A stretch of 64,000 nucleotides of DNA from Labia minor (Eukaryota > Arthropoda > Insecta > Dermaptera > Spongiphoridae): the NCBI GenBank assembly GCA_963082975.1, contig OY720344.1, positions 34,154,033 to 34,218,032 on the forward strand, read 5' to 3'. Every line of letters begins with the position of its first letter. The stretch's first letter is position 1. Positions 24,240 through 35,725 of the stretch are shown piece by piece. A program made the translations under genes and the position numbers. A model generated the notes under the pieces. It made no database searches and was not told where the DNA came from. It was given only the letters and a program-made list of their open reading frames with translations.

Positions 24240-24960
24240 TTACCATTTGATGAATGGATAATTTTGACAAAATTAAATTGGTCCCAATGGCAATTAACAG
24301 TTGCTTGATGAGGCAATGTTATTTTCGATGACAGATTCGCTTTTTAATAACAAGTTGGCATGATGACAAAATAAATTCGACGTAAACACCGACATTTGTA
24401 AAGGTTATAAATCAATGATTATCAAATGTTTAAATTTTGAATTGCTATTTTCCAACAGATGAGATTTTTGAAATTTCTTTTCAAAGGATTGACGGAATTC
24501 TCAGATCGGCTTTTAATGGTTCATGGTGACATTTTTCAGCGATCCGAGATATAGAGAAATTTGTTGTAGCTCGACTCAATTAAATCAACAAGACGAACAC
24601 TTAGAGATAGATGTTTTTTTGGTATTTCCCCAATGGCTGGTAAACTAATTTTGTTGAAGTCGGTATGTCTGTTCCGAGATGTTGCGATGGACCATGGCTG
24701 CCAACGGGGCTAACTTTAAACCCCGCGACTAATTAGCCCAGCTTGTAAGCACCGAGATGGATTAATCAGCATTCTAAATCAACATTATTAATTAACATAT
24801 TTATGCTGGTTCGTCGACGTCGGTTATAAATATCGAACGGCTGTGTTGGTTTTGGCTGTGGATCTAGTCGCGATTGATCGCAGAGCCAACCAACATGGCG
24901 ACCAGCCGTGACCAACCAGAGGAGCAGATCCGGGGATCAAATTGGAATAGATACGCATCT
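24240..24960. other. Large candidate regulatory island
   Basis: About 700 bp of unique sequence, most GC-rich from 24660 on. Motif words include GATGAGGCAATG near 24306, GACTAATTAGCCC near 24726, GATGGATTAATCAGC near 24756 (bicoid/Otx-type GGATTA) and GTGACCAACCAGAG near 24907 (Runx-like in reverse). A 71-nt imperfect hairpin (24838-24908) lies inside. No open frame of note. This is one of the strongest enhancer-like segments in the window by appearance. Confidence 0.48.
24838..24908 (+). ncRNA. Imperfect hairpin, tentative small-RNA precursor
   Basis: The outer stem is CGGCTG (24838-24843) with CAGCCG (24903-24908). The main stem TGTTGGTT (24844-24851) pairs with AACCAACA (24888-24895). After a TT bulge, GGCT pairs with AGCC, and GATC (24861-24864) with GATC (24876-24879), leaving an 11-nt loop. 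Size and shape are in the pre-miRNA range, but the asymmetry near the base (TGGCGAC on one side only) is large. I do not recognise a known miRNA, and a palindromic regulatory site is an equal alternative. Confidence 0.25.
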
Positions 24961-25019
24961 TCTCCAATTCACTATACTCCAAATGACAATAATCACTTTT
25001 ATTTATGTTACTAAATACT

Positions 25020-25089
25020 ACTGACTAAAATATGATTAGATCCCAATGAAAAAATATTTTTAAAGATTAATTTTTTATTTCTAAAAACT
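25020..25089 (+). repeat. 70-bp repeat, copy A
   Basis: ACTGACTAAAATATGATT followed by AGATCCCAATG, an A run and TTTTTAAAGATTAATTTTTT. It recurs 515 bp downstream at 25535-25611 with a few substitutions, probably as the tail of an old SINE. Confidence 0.6.
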
Positions 25090-25410
25090 ACATATGATAT
25101 ATTTTAAGATTCAAAATTTAAAAAAAAAATGGACTGTAATGTACTTATAATATACGAAATAAATAAATTATTAAAATTAATAATTTTAGGCTTCCAAGCT
25201 GGAATATATTTTATACAATAATTAATTATATGAAATTTTACTACTCACAAGAAGATGAATGAAGAGTGAGAAAAAAAATCAACTAACCTGAAAAAAAGAA
25301 AATATAAAAATTAGATAAATAAATCTAACATTATTTACTTTAATAAATAAAAACAGGTTTATGTATATATTATATTAAAAATATTTATTTCTTTAAATTT
25401 TATTCAAATT

Positions 25411-25611
25411 GATGGGTATCTTAGTGGCAAAATTCTGAAATAAAGGACTTGGGAACGACGGTTCAAATCTCGCCATGTTAATAAAAATTTATATTAATAT
25501 ATTTTATTTAAAGTTTGCATTTCTTTTTGCTTAAACTGAGTAAAACATGATTCGATCCCAATAAAAAAAAAAATTATTTTTAAAGATTAATTTTTTTTTT
25601 TCGAACAACTA
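25411..25611 (+). mobile_element. Degenerate tRNA-like SINE (head plus repeated tail)
   Basis: The head 25411-25476 has an A-box-like TATCTTAGTGGCAA (25417-25430) and a strong B box GGTTCAAATCTCG (25460-25472). The tail 25535-25611 repeats the 25020-25089 unit. The head resembles, along its length, minus-strand segments at 59535-59603 and 43218-43275: shared spacing, and AAAATnCTGAA or ACTTGG words. It lacks a proper acceptor stem, so it is not a functional tRNA. An old SINE family is the best explanation. Confidence 0.5.
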
Positions 25612-25729
25612 AATTATCTGTAAATTTATATTTGAAAATTTTAATTGATTTAATGGGTTGATTATTATAAGGAAATTTATGGATGTTTTATGGATGAAGT
25701 TACTTTTGTGTTAGTAAATTTTACAGGCA

Positions 25730-25910
25730 TAGAGATGGGTGTCTGGACTGAAACGACCCCAAACAAACACGTGGACCCCAGACCTTGATGGCAGGGGTTG
25801 ATTTACAAGACTCACTTGCACTCCCTTGAAGGCCCATTCATCCCTTGCAGGGAAAGTGATCCGTTAAGCAAATACTTCACCCCTCAGCTCACAAATCACG
25901 AACAAATCTT
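25730..25910. other. Candidate regulatory island
   Basis: GC-rich unique sequence with CCAAACAAACACGTGG (Fox-like AAACAAACA next to an E-box CACGTG) near 25759, AGACCTTGATGGCAGG near 25788 and CTCACTTGCACTCCC. No frame. Confidence 0.42.
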
Positions 25911-26076
25911 CTGAAATATCGATAACAGGAGATTAATTGCTGAAAGAGCAAGTGAAAAAAAGAGGGATGATGTTAAGCTGAGTCTAATATCTCACTAAGT
26001 CCTCCATTAATGAGACCCGAAAAATAAATTGTATTCATCTATTTCGATTTAAGATTTATTTTATTATTATTATTTA

Positions 26077-26095
26077 TTTTTTTTTTTTTTTTTTT
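26077..26095. repeat. T19 homopolymer
   Basis: Pure T run; a TTTATT-rich stretch precedes it. Confidence 0.9.
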
Positions 26096-26149
26096 GCTTT
26101 ATTCGACAGCGTATAATTTGTTATCATTTCAATTATGACTTGCCGAAGA

Positions 26150-26600
26150 GAATGCAAAATTAATGATCCGAATCAATTCGGTTTGATTCTTTGATTAGAC
26201 ATCAATATCGAAAGGTCGTTTAAGATTCGTTGTAGACATGGCTTAACCATTTAATCCTTATGGGGTTATTATGAAAGAAGGTCAATCAGGAGGATTAAAG
26301 AAATCAATGGCCATTTGTGGAAGCCTCGCCTTTTTCGTCGTTCTCTTTTCATTGAACATTCGAACGATTTATTGAGCTTTAAAATTAGTATAGGATTCGC
26401 TTGTTAAAACCGTTAGAGAAAGGGAAAGAGTACAAAACTTATGCATGTAGTTGTTATGCAGGTTGTTCATGTTGTTGTTGTTGCTAATTGGAAACCGGAG
26501 TCGCGGCGCTTTGGCTAAATCACGCCAATAAGCAAAGAAATCGGCTTCTCTCTTCGCCGCAATACCGGCTGATTAATTACAAATTACTTCTAAAAGAAAA
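26150..26600. other. Candidate regulatory island
   Basis: Unique sequence with AGGAGGATTAAAGAAATC (Otx-type GGATTA) near 26288, ATGGCCATTTGTGG near 26307, a TTGTTGTTGTTGC run near 26472, and GTCGCGGCGCTTTGG plus CACGCCAATAAGC near 26501-26530. Ends GCTGATTAATTACAAATTAC. No credible coding frame. Confidence 0.42.
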
Positions 26601-27430
26601 AATACCTGGTGCATGTGGTTGAACAGATCCGTTGGGAAAGAAAAACGGAGGGAAATACGATCTTTTTCATAGGATTGAATGAACAAATGAAAAACCATTA
26701 TTTCTTTGAGGGTCTCCAATTAGAAAAAGAACAAAATGCTATTCTCAAATCTATTTATTCAGAAACGAACGGTTTTCGAACGAATTCCTTAAGAAAAAAT
26801 AATAACCCATTTCCATTAATGAAATCGTTTATAAATATAAATTTAAATTATTGGAGATAATTATGAATTAATTTATAATAAATGTCCTTTTGAGATTACA
26901 AAATTAAACATCTATTATAGTAAAATACTGAATATAAATGAGAATGAAAGTTCAAATCTAATCAAAAATTTATTTTGCCATACTTAATATTTAATTTTAA
27001 GAAAATACATCTGCTATGCGTTTAAAACAAAATATGATACTTTATTGTGAACAGAAAATAAATAAACAAACAAACATCACTAATAAAAATTTATATTTTG
27101 ATATACATGAGAAAATTTTATTTCAAAATTCCAAGAAATTAGAAAAGAAACGTTATAAAAACATGTGAAGACTAAATTATAATACTTTTGAATTAATGTT
27201 TATAGAGAAATCATAAAATATCTTATTAAATATCTTATTAAATAAACGACTAATACATAATTAACCATTTCTATAAACCTTTTAGTGATTGTTTTTTAAA
27301 TAAAATGTAAAATGCCTGTATTTAATTCAATAAATCATTCATAATTTGATTATTTGATTTTAAATTCTTTGTTTTTAAAGTATAATATATATACATTGTG
27401 TTTCTATTAAAAGAAAATTCATTGAAGAAT
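26601..27430. other. AT-rich interval without a gene
   Basis: AT-rich. The 83-codon frame 26609-26860 starts with a non-ATG codon and has no recognisable domain; composition is typical of chance. Nothing else seen. Confidence 0.5.
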
Positions 27431-27690
27431 TTGAAAGCCTCGTCTATTTGAATACAGAGTAATCGACCACATGAGATTGTTCACCCTCAGAAGGGCCTGG
27501 CCTGTTCAATATTTTCTGGCCCTACGTGACACATAAATCACCCACTAGGCAATATCTCTGCAGTACTGCCGGTTGCTCTGTTAATTGATACAAACTGCCT
27601 GTCGGTGTGGATTTCAATCGAAGACTCCTATCAGAAGGTCATTAGGCAACCCTTGACGCTCCGGTTAGAATAACTTACTACACACCAACA
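27431..27690. other. Candidate regulatory island
   Basis: Unique, GC-richer segment: GTAATCGACCACATGAG near 27460, CAGAAGGGCCTGGCCTG near 27488, CTACGTGACACATAAATC near 27523 and GTTAATTGATACAAAC near 27580. Boundaries with AT-rich DNA are sharp on both sides. No frame. Confidence 0.45.
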
Positions 27691-28462
27691 CTCACACAAC
27701 CATATTCATTCTCTTTCACACTAATCAAGAAAAAAACAATTCAAGAAATATTTCACCATTTACGACTGATTTAGATAGAAGAGTTAACCGTTAATCTAAA
27801 TTAGTTCGAAATTTCGTATTTCTTTCTTTTGTTTTGTTTTTTTCAAAATGTATCTTATATTTTTTATACAAACCCAATATCTAAATTAATCATCAATAAC
27901 AACTCTCGAGATTCTTCTTTTCCTCATTGTATCTTTTGATAAAATTCTCTCCGTTGTTTCGGGAAAAAATCAAAAGATGTATCCGATGTAGTAGTGATGG
28001 TGTAATTAAATTTCTTCACGTTATTTTTTTTTATGGCTATTGAAAAGGTGTGAGCGTGGGTGTAAAAGGCTGTTGTTTAGGTATTAGAATAACAACAGTG
28101 GTTGTTAAAGCTCAGTCGAGTAAAGGTGTTTACGATGAGATTAAACCAATCATGATGAAAGAATGAAACCATCAACGAATCTGTCTCATCCATAAATAAA
28201 ACGCTTTCAGCATGATTAGGTTGATATAACTATGCCAATTTATTTTTATTGATTATTTTTTTTATAATAACACTTGTGAGGTCTTTTCAAATTACCACAA
28301 ATAATTAAATACATATATAACTAATTATTTAATTTATTTACTTAAGTGTTTATCTACTTGGATTAATAAATTCAAATGTATCTCAAGAAGGATGGTAATT
28401 TATGTGGTTATAAGAGTCCTGGTCAGCTGGAAAGAATGACTAAAAAGAACATAGAATGCATC
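27691..28462. other. Interval without a gene
   Basis: AT-rich, with a somewhat more complex stretch 28040-28220 (for example ATTAAACCAATCATGATG and CCATCAACGAATC). The short forward frame 28376-28582 runs into the adjacent MITE and is not a gene. Confidence 0.45.
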
Positions 28463-28714
28463 TTAACACACTATGAGCGGGGCGGGTATTTGTACCCGTT
28501 GCGGGGACTGCCACTTATAAGCGGGGCTGGTATTTATACCCGTTGCCACTTATATGAGGGATATATATTAGTTATCGTTTAAAATAAGTAATTTTAAGTG
28601 ACATAAGGGAAAATATATATTATATAAGTGGCAACGGGTATAAATACCCGCCCGGCTTAAAAGTGGCAGTCCCCGCAACGGGTACAAATACCCGCCCCGC
28701 TCATAGTGTGTTAA
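28463..28714. mobile_element. Foldback MITE flanked by TTAA (piggyBac-type target)
   Basis: The element occupies 28467-28710 (244 bp). It starts CACACTATGAGCGGGGCGGG and ends with the inverse, CCCGCCCCGCTCATAGTGTG. TTAA lies immediately outside both ends (28463-28466, 28711-28714). Each arm is about 95 bp and contains two copies of a GCGGGG-CGGGTATTTRTACCCG unit that is itself palindromic, with CCACTTATA words between. The centre is a short AT-rich spacer. Perfect TTAA target duplication is the hallmark of piggyBac elements, but the first bases do not match the usual CCC start, so the superfamily is probable, not certain. No coding capacity. Confidence 0.85.
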
Positions 28715-28971
28715 TTAAAGAAAAGGTATTTTTAAATGTAATTTATTGATTAATATAATCACACCCGTTTTTTTTTCATTAGTTATAATAAAATATTCTG
28801 ACTTCTATAATAAAATTTTGATCTGTAACAAAAATTGATTCATTAATCGATAAATGAAACTTCTAATAACACATATTTTCTTACATAAATGAAATGAATA
28901 TAATAAAATTTTTAATACACCAATCAAAAATTTTTAATAAGAAATAAAATTTTATTGTTATTTTCACAAGT

Positions 28972-29076
28972 ATTATCCGGTTTGGCACAAAGCAATCCTC
29001 TTAAATAAAATGACGTAAACCGAGCATGTCGTTGAATGTTTGACATTGGATAAAGAATTTCAAAAAACCGGATAAT
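28972..29076. repeat. Short inverted-repeat element
   Basis: ATTATCCGGTTT (28972-28983) is exactly mirrored by AAACCGGATAAT (29065-29076), enclosing about 81 bp of mixed-composition sequence. It may be a very small MITE or the remains of one. Flanking TA duplications are not clear. Confidence 0.5.
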
Positions 29077-31594
29077 GTACTTTACTAAAATAAATATCAT
29101 AAAAAATAGAAAGAAAAAAAATTAAATTAAAAATTATCTATTCTTATCGCCATTTATTTACAATATAATCTGTGTTTCTTTTTTTTTTTCTTCTTCCTTC
29201 TTTTTCTTTCCCTTTTATTACTTACAAAAGAAGATACAATTTTAGATATTCACAGAGCTCAAATGGTTATGGATGTTGTATTATTAATGTGTTTCTTATT
29301 AGTTAATAATGGGAAGAGTCTCTCGTAATGCATATTCAAAATAAATTTAAGACTCTCATACCGGATACAAGATATGCATGTAAATTTAATTAATGACTGA
29401 GGTATAAGAATAAATGAATGGTCCCTCTCGTTTTAAATTGGACCTCCCTCACTTAATGACCCTAAGTAAATTTCAATTCAATAATTATTTTTCAATTATA
29501 CTTTCTTTTAGTTGTTTTTATTATAATAAACTTATAAATAAAAAAAAGAGAGTATATTATATTAAATATTCATTATCTAAGAACAATACTAAAAGACATA
29601 ATGATTAATAATAATTATCAAATTATCTATTCGTAAGATAATAATAATTGAATTATATATTCTGAATGGTTCCCATTCACTCTCTAGTCAAGTCAAAATG
29701 ATGATATCAATTTAATTAAGAGGTGGGACAGGTGCGAATATAGAATTTAGGCAACATCGAAATGAGTAATGAGCCAACACGACTTTTGAATAATGATTTT
29801 AATCATTAAACAATTCTACAATGAATATATCTTCATCAAAAAGATTGTGGTGGGGGAGAAGGTAGAAGGTAGAAAGAAAAAAAAAGAAGAACCAAGAATG
29901 TTTCAAATTGAAGTTTGAAATGGAGAAATAAACAAAAGTACGCCTGAATATAGGCAACTAGGCTAACGAATTATTTAATTGGAAAATTATGAATGGAGTG
30001 GTGGGAGAAAACATGATAGATAGATAACATGACACTATTGTCTGTTTACGTACCGGATCTACTCAATTATGAATCAATTATATATATTTATTTATCTATG
30101 TGAGTTGTAAACTAAGTTTTTATTTCAGTTTCTTATATTAAGTAAATAAAAATAAGATAAAAAAAAAATTGCTCGAGTCCAAAAGATTTATTTTTAGCAA
30201 ATGGACTTTGTAAACATTCTAGAGTTAAAGCATCAATTAAAAATACTTTAACAATTTTATTTAATATATATAAATCTGTGAATTAATTAAAATAATATAA
30301 TACGAAAAAATTATAAATGACAAAATTGTTATGAAAAATATGAATGCTGAAGAAATGCATTCTATTAACCTCTTAGAGGGTTTTGTATACAATAATAACA
30401 TTTTATAGAAAAGATCAAAGTAGGCAAGATCTTTCAGAGTAGTTCTATTGCTCGGGATGGCCCCTTTGGCAGAAATCTTCAAATATATTATACTGGAGTG
30501 TTCAGTCATTAAGCATCTAATGCCAACTTTTTTTATGGCCCACTTAGCATACTCTCCTTAAGGTTGTCAAAATAGCTAATTGAAAAGGAACCAAGAGCAC
30601 AACGAAATGGAGATAAATAACACACCCACTATAGACAATCATACATCAAAGAAAACGAATAAAAAAAATTAAAAATTAAAAAATGAATAAATGCTATACT
30701 TGAAAATATTAAAATATTTTAAATTAAATGTATTTATTGAAAATCCCAAATAGAAATAAATATATTTATGTAATGATATTGGCTGATTAAAAAATATATA
30801 ATATATTAGGCAGTCAGTAGGAAAATTGAAGATTATGTAAAGTTCTAATCTGGGACCGAAACGTTGATGCAATTTTTGAAAAATCAAATTAAAACACCTT
30901 CAGTTTTCCAATGAAGGAATTTTTAAATTAAACTAAAATTTAAATATTTGAATAATTTTTTTCTTGAATTTTCAAAAATTTCTCAACAATTTAATAATTA
31001 TTATTAAGAAAATATATTATTTAAATATACCTATATAATAATATAAAAATTTACATATACAAGAGTTAAATTATTTTACATATAAATTTTGAATGTTTTT
31101 TTTTAATTTTTCTTCACATTAGTTAATTATAATTCAGTGGTTGTTGGTAATTCTTTATTTATTAAGAAAATAAAAAATATAAATTTATAAAGACACAATT
31201 TATTAAACAAAGATTCTTTTCACTTATTCATTTAGAGAGAGGTATATATTAACTTCTCAATTTGATTTAAGATGGATACTCACCTTAGTGGCAATGTCGC
31301 ATTATGTTAATTTGTTGATTTGAATAACAAATTTTCTTTGTTATTATTTTGTTTTAGTTAAAATGTTGCATTTAATTTAACTGCGTGATAAATATATAAA
31401 ATCTAAGTGCTCGTGTATAGTTATAGTTTATAAATAAAAATTATTTACAAAATAGATTTTATATAAGAAAATATAATAAATAATAATAGTAATAATAAAA
31501 TGGAAATTAGAAGTCCTCTTGCATAAATTGTGATTTTTTTTTAGAATTTCTCATTTAATACATATATATATATAAATTAATTGAAAAAAATACT
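29077..31594. other. AT-rich interval without a gene
   Basis: AT-rich filler with small more complex patches near 29260-29450, 29690-29780, 30030-30070 and 30410-30620. The patch at 30410-30560 holds an 82-codon reverse frame (30261-30509) without recognisable domain. No structured repeats seen. Confidence 0.5.
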
Positions 31595-31800
31595 TATAGG
31601 ATTTGAAGCGTTACCCACCGGAAGTTCCAAAAGAGATCGAGTAAGAGGATCGAAGGAGATGGAAGGTAATTGGGTAATTAACCACTCATCTAGCATGGCA
31701 AGTGCAAGGTCTTCGTAATGACACTCATCCAAAGGATAAATAGACAATAGGGACTGAAGAGATCCTTCTCTTCACTGACATTAACGCAAAAGGTAAGAAT
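31595..31800. other. Candidate regulatory island with ETS site
   Basis: Contains a perfect ETS-type ACCGGAAGT at 31617-31625, tandem homeodomain-like GGTAATTGGGTAATTAACC near 31664 and CACTCATCCAAAGGATAAATAG. Sharp boundaries with AT-rich sequence. No frame. Confidence 0.45.
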
Positions 31801-32085
31801 ATATTTAAAAAAACATTAATTTTTCTATTCTTCGAGCAATCTTTTCACTCCTATTGTTTAAATGAAAATTGCAATCAGACAAGAACACACAAAAAAAAAA
31901 CAAAGAATATTTATAAAAAAGAATGTGTGTTAATATTTTGAATAATATTTCTACTCTTTATTATTTAATATAAATAAAACGACATACTGTATATATTTTT
32001 AATTAAAAATAATTTTAAAAGATATTATCTTAAATTAAAAAAAAAATGTTAACTCATATTTAATATTATTTTTTTCTACTATATT

Positions 32086-32123
32086 CAGAGGCGTATATAA
32101 GGGCTTGGGGGGGGGGGGGGGGT
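32086..32123 (+). mobile_element. Possible hAT terminus with G16 tract
   Basis: CAGAGGCGTA (32086-32095) matches the terminus style of the intact MITE at 510-998 (CAGTGGCGTA). It is followed by a short spacer and a pure G run at 32107-32122. I find no matching inverted end within the next kilobases, so this would be a truncated fragment. A chance match is possible. Confidence 0.4.
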
Positions 32124-33335
32124 AGGTGCCCACTGAAATAAGAAAAATGCTTGAAAAGCTAACTAGCTCGAATAATTTTAATTCATAAAACAATAATATT
32201 TTTAATATTATCAATTAAAAAATTACACTATTGTAAAATAAAATAAAATTGAAAGAAATATTATATATAAATAATTAAAATATATAATGCATTAATTAAT
32301 TAATGCAAAATTAAGATTTAAAAATACCCCTGTATAACCGTTGTTAATTTTTTTCCTCTATTCCTTCTCCCTAAAAAAATAAATATTTATCTTTATTTTC
32401 GATGGTATTTAAAAAATAAAAATAATATGAAATTATATGTCATGAAGATTCTAATCTAATTTATCTTTAAAATATTTTTTTATCAAAACACACCTAAAAA
32501 CACCTATTTTTGTCAACTATGTATATATATATTTTCATTGACTCTCGGAATTAGTTTATAAGAAAAAATCATTCTATATATTTAAAAAAAATAATAACAA
32601 ATTGCCACTTGAGAAAGTTCTTTTCATAAAAAATAATTATCTAAAACCCCTCTAATTAAAGAAGCAAGTTGATGATGATTTTTCAACAGAAGTATTTAAT
32701 GAGCGATAATTAGGTGGGTGTTAAGTGCTGAGGATTGGATGGATGGATTCCCTCTTCAAAGGCTGAGATTCGCTCTGGACATGTTAATTTTATTTTGCAT
32801 TCTAAACAGATAATATAATGAATATTACAAGCCATATAATGGCTAGTATAATTAAAGGGAAGTATTTAATTCTGTTAAAGAAAATCCTCATTATAGCATT
32901 TTTTTAAGTTTAAATTACCCACATAATCAATTTAGATATTCATTCATTTTCTCGTTTACTAAAAGCTAAAAAATAATAAGGTGTTAGCGACTTTACAATA
33001 AAAAATTAATTTAATTAAATCAAAAATTATCTTCCGGTAGATAAACTATAAATTACTATAATTTTGTTTTAAATGTTAAAAAAAAAATCAAGAATTTTGT
33101 TGAAAAATAAAATTAATTTGTTTAATGTATAATAAATCACTAAAATATTCAACAAGAATTTTTCTTTTTTTTTTAAAAAAAAGCATTAATGAATTAATTT
33201 TATTTCCAGATAATTTTTTTTTGTTTAAAATATAATACAATTTTTAATATGTACTCTTTTAATTTTTATTGACTTTTTGTGATTCATGTCCATTTTTCAT
33301 TGATTAAGAATTAATTATAATTTTTTGAATCTTAT
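32124..33335. other. AT-rich interval without a gene
   Basis: AT-rich filler; a slightly more complex patch at 32690-32790. Nothing supported. Confidence 0.55.
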
Positions 33336-33390
33336 GTTAGTGAGATTCGATCCCTTCCTGAACTGGACGATAATCACTAAGCTAGTTATT
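33336..33390 (-). mobile_element. tRNA-like SINE head, degenerate
   Basis: On the minus strand TAGCTTAGTGATTA (33384-33371) resembles an A box and GGGATCGAATCTC (33354-33342) a B box, spaced as in a tRNA. No full cloverleaf can be drawn by eye. It shares the GAATCTCAC word with the other tRNA-like segments. Confidence 0.4.
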
Positions 33391-33739
33391 TATTTTTGTT
33401 TTATTCTCCATTAGAATTTTGTACTCTTATTTTTTTACTGCTATTTTAATTTTCAAATATTATTAATTTATATGATCAATTTTTTTTATCAAGATTAAAT
33501 TAAATTAGTATTAAAAATGTTTATTATGGAAAAAAAATTCAAAATTCTTAATCAAATTTAAAAGCCGAATCGAAATAGTAATAATACTTGGAAATAAGAA
33601 AAAAAAGAAAAAAAAAACAAATATTTGATATTAAACAAAGGCGGCATTCTCGATTTAATCTATAATAACACATTAATATCGTATTATTCATTTACACAGA
33701 ATGCGAGGGCCAAAGTAAGAAAAAAAAACCGCTCTATTT
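33391..33739. other. AT-rich interval without a gene
   Basis: AT-rich filler with A-rich tract near 33600-33620. Nothing seen. Confidence 0.55.
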
Positions 33740-34310
33740 ATTTATATAAAATGACAAGGATAAGATAGATGGCCTTAATGGAGAGTAATATGTAGCTTAA
33801 TCGTAATTCTCGTTAGCGTGTTGTGGTTGCTTTACTTGCAACCATCTGACCAAGTATCTACATGGAGCGAGCTGCGCGTCGTTAGCTTAATTAATAACTG
33901 AGAACCCTGAGATCTGATTAATTAAATAACAACGTGAATGGATCCCCATATATAATTTCGAGGGTCACAAAGAATACAAAAGAAAAAAAAGGCAAGATGG
34001 TGGAAGCATCCCCGCCGCACTCGAGAAGAACACACTCTTCCGTTGGGGATGAATTAATTACATCACTAATTGCATTGAATGCAAGGCGATGCGAGGGCAG
34101 GTGTTGGGGAGAAAGACACCACCACCACTACCACCCCTGGAAACCGAGAATGATGAATGGGTCTTAACAAGAAAAAATTAATTAAAATTGATATCAGTAG
34201 CGGATTGGTCGAGGTAGAAATATTAATAACCGAATGGGAGTGAGAAGGGGTGGGGAGTTTACGCCTCAACAAAAATATCTATTGTCTATCTATATTGGCC
34301 GGAAAATTAT
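33740..34310. other. Candidate regulatory island (two blocks)
   Basis: Block one (about 33770-33940) has GTTGTGGTTGCTTTACTTGC (Runx-type TGTGGTT) near 33820, GCTTAATCGTAATTCTCG and TTAGCTTAATTAATAAC. Block two (about 33985-34270) has CCCGCCGCACTCGAG, TGAATTAATTACATCAC and ACTAATTGCATTG, then CACCACCACCACTACC-type sequence. Short frames on both strands, including 33934-34167, have no domain. Confidence 0.42.
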
Positions 34311-34669
34311 AATTGACGCTCAAAATTAATGCTAGGGAAATTATATCCTTTTTTTTAATAATCGTAATTGACCCTTCAGTTTTAATTCCAAACGACTTTT
34401 TATTTTTTTATTTTAATCAAAAAACAGTATCTAAAATAATAAAAAAATAAAAATAGATAAATTTAAGAATTGAATTTTTTTCAGTCTTGAAATTTCTTCA
34501 AATGAATGAAACATTTTAGCTATTTTTGAGACTATAATCGGTTTTATTTTGAAAATCAATAATATAACATGTTGTTATTGATCAAATGCAGAATGTTAAT
34601 AAAAAATTCTTAAATAGGCAACATCCCGGATAATTTCTAAATAATGTTGTTCATATCATTACCAAATAG

Positions 34670-34670
<1 letters not shown>

Positions 34671-34700
<30 letters not shown>
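34671..34700. repeat. (TA)15 microsatellite
   Basis: Uninterrupted TA run. Confidence 0.95.
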
Positions 34701-34703
<3 letters not shown>

Positions 34704-35725
34704 AATATTTAGATACCAACTTCCTTTTTCCAAACTATGAAATATGATAAGTAGTAAGGCACTTTAAAATAACGATTTCTAGTTATTCAAATAGAATTTC
34801 ACTAATTAAACTATTTGTTCAGAAGGAAATCTTTGATAAATGAAACAATTTAACCTCCAATCAATGAAAAAATCAAAAATAATTGACTATTTATATTAAG
34901 TGAAATATAAGAAAAGCATAATTACAATATGCGTAATATAAATATTTCATTTGATGAATATTAGTTAAATTTAATCCCTCATTAAATAACTATAATAATT
35001 TAATTTCTTTTATATAAATTTATTCAACAATAATCATAAATAAATAAAATAAATAAATAACAATTTTAAATTAAATGGAAAAGATATTTGTATCAGAGAC
35101 TTTAATGCTCGTTTAAAAGAAAATGATTGTATACTGTTCTATAATTAAGTAGCCGTAAGCAAAAAAGACCATGATACAATTTATGATTACAAACAAAGTG
35201 TATGTGACAAGTAGAAAACAATAGTCAGAATATAAAAAAATGAAAAACAATAAATCTTTTAAAAATGTATAACAATATCATGTTCATCTTTGCGAAACAG
35301 AACACATAAAAAAATAGTGCTTAAAACTCAAATGAATTGAATATAAAGAAATGTTTTCAAAAGTTGAAAATAGTAATTAACAAAATGATCATTAGAATAT
35401 TGACGGATGGTTTCATTAAAAGTCTACTTGTGTTGAAAATGTTTTAATAAAAACACTAGCAGAACAACTTCCGTTTATAAAAACATTTGATAATCATTTA
35501 CATAACCCTTTCCCTTTATACATTTTTTTTTGTATTTTAACATTATTTGAAAACACAAAAAATGATTTTTCATGTTCTTTTGTTTAATTATATATATTCA
35601 TATAAATACTTTTTTTTAAAATGTTTAACCTCCAAACAGTTTTATACCTATTTAAGTATATTAATAAAATAATTTTTTGATTTAGGACATTCTATAACTT
35701 CATATTTTAATCTTTTTAATCTTAT
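34701..35725. other. AT-rich interval without a gene
   Basis: AT-rich. A somewhat less simple stretch at about 35140-35480 may be decayed repeat, but no family can be recognised by eye and there is no open frame. Confidence 0.45.

Noticed and set aside
26609..26860. 83-codon forward frame
   Set aside because: Non-ATG start, AT-driven composition, no domain.
35140..35480. Possible decayed transposase on the minus strand
   Set aside because: Composition is less simple than the flanks, but I could not find any recognisable motif or frame.
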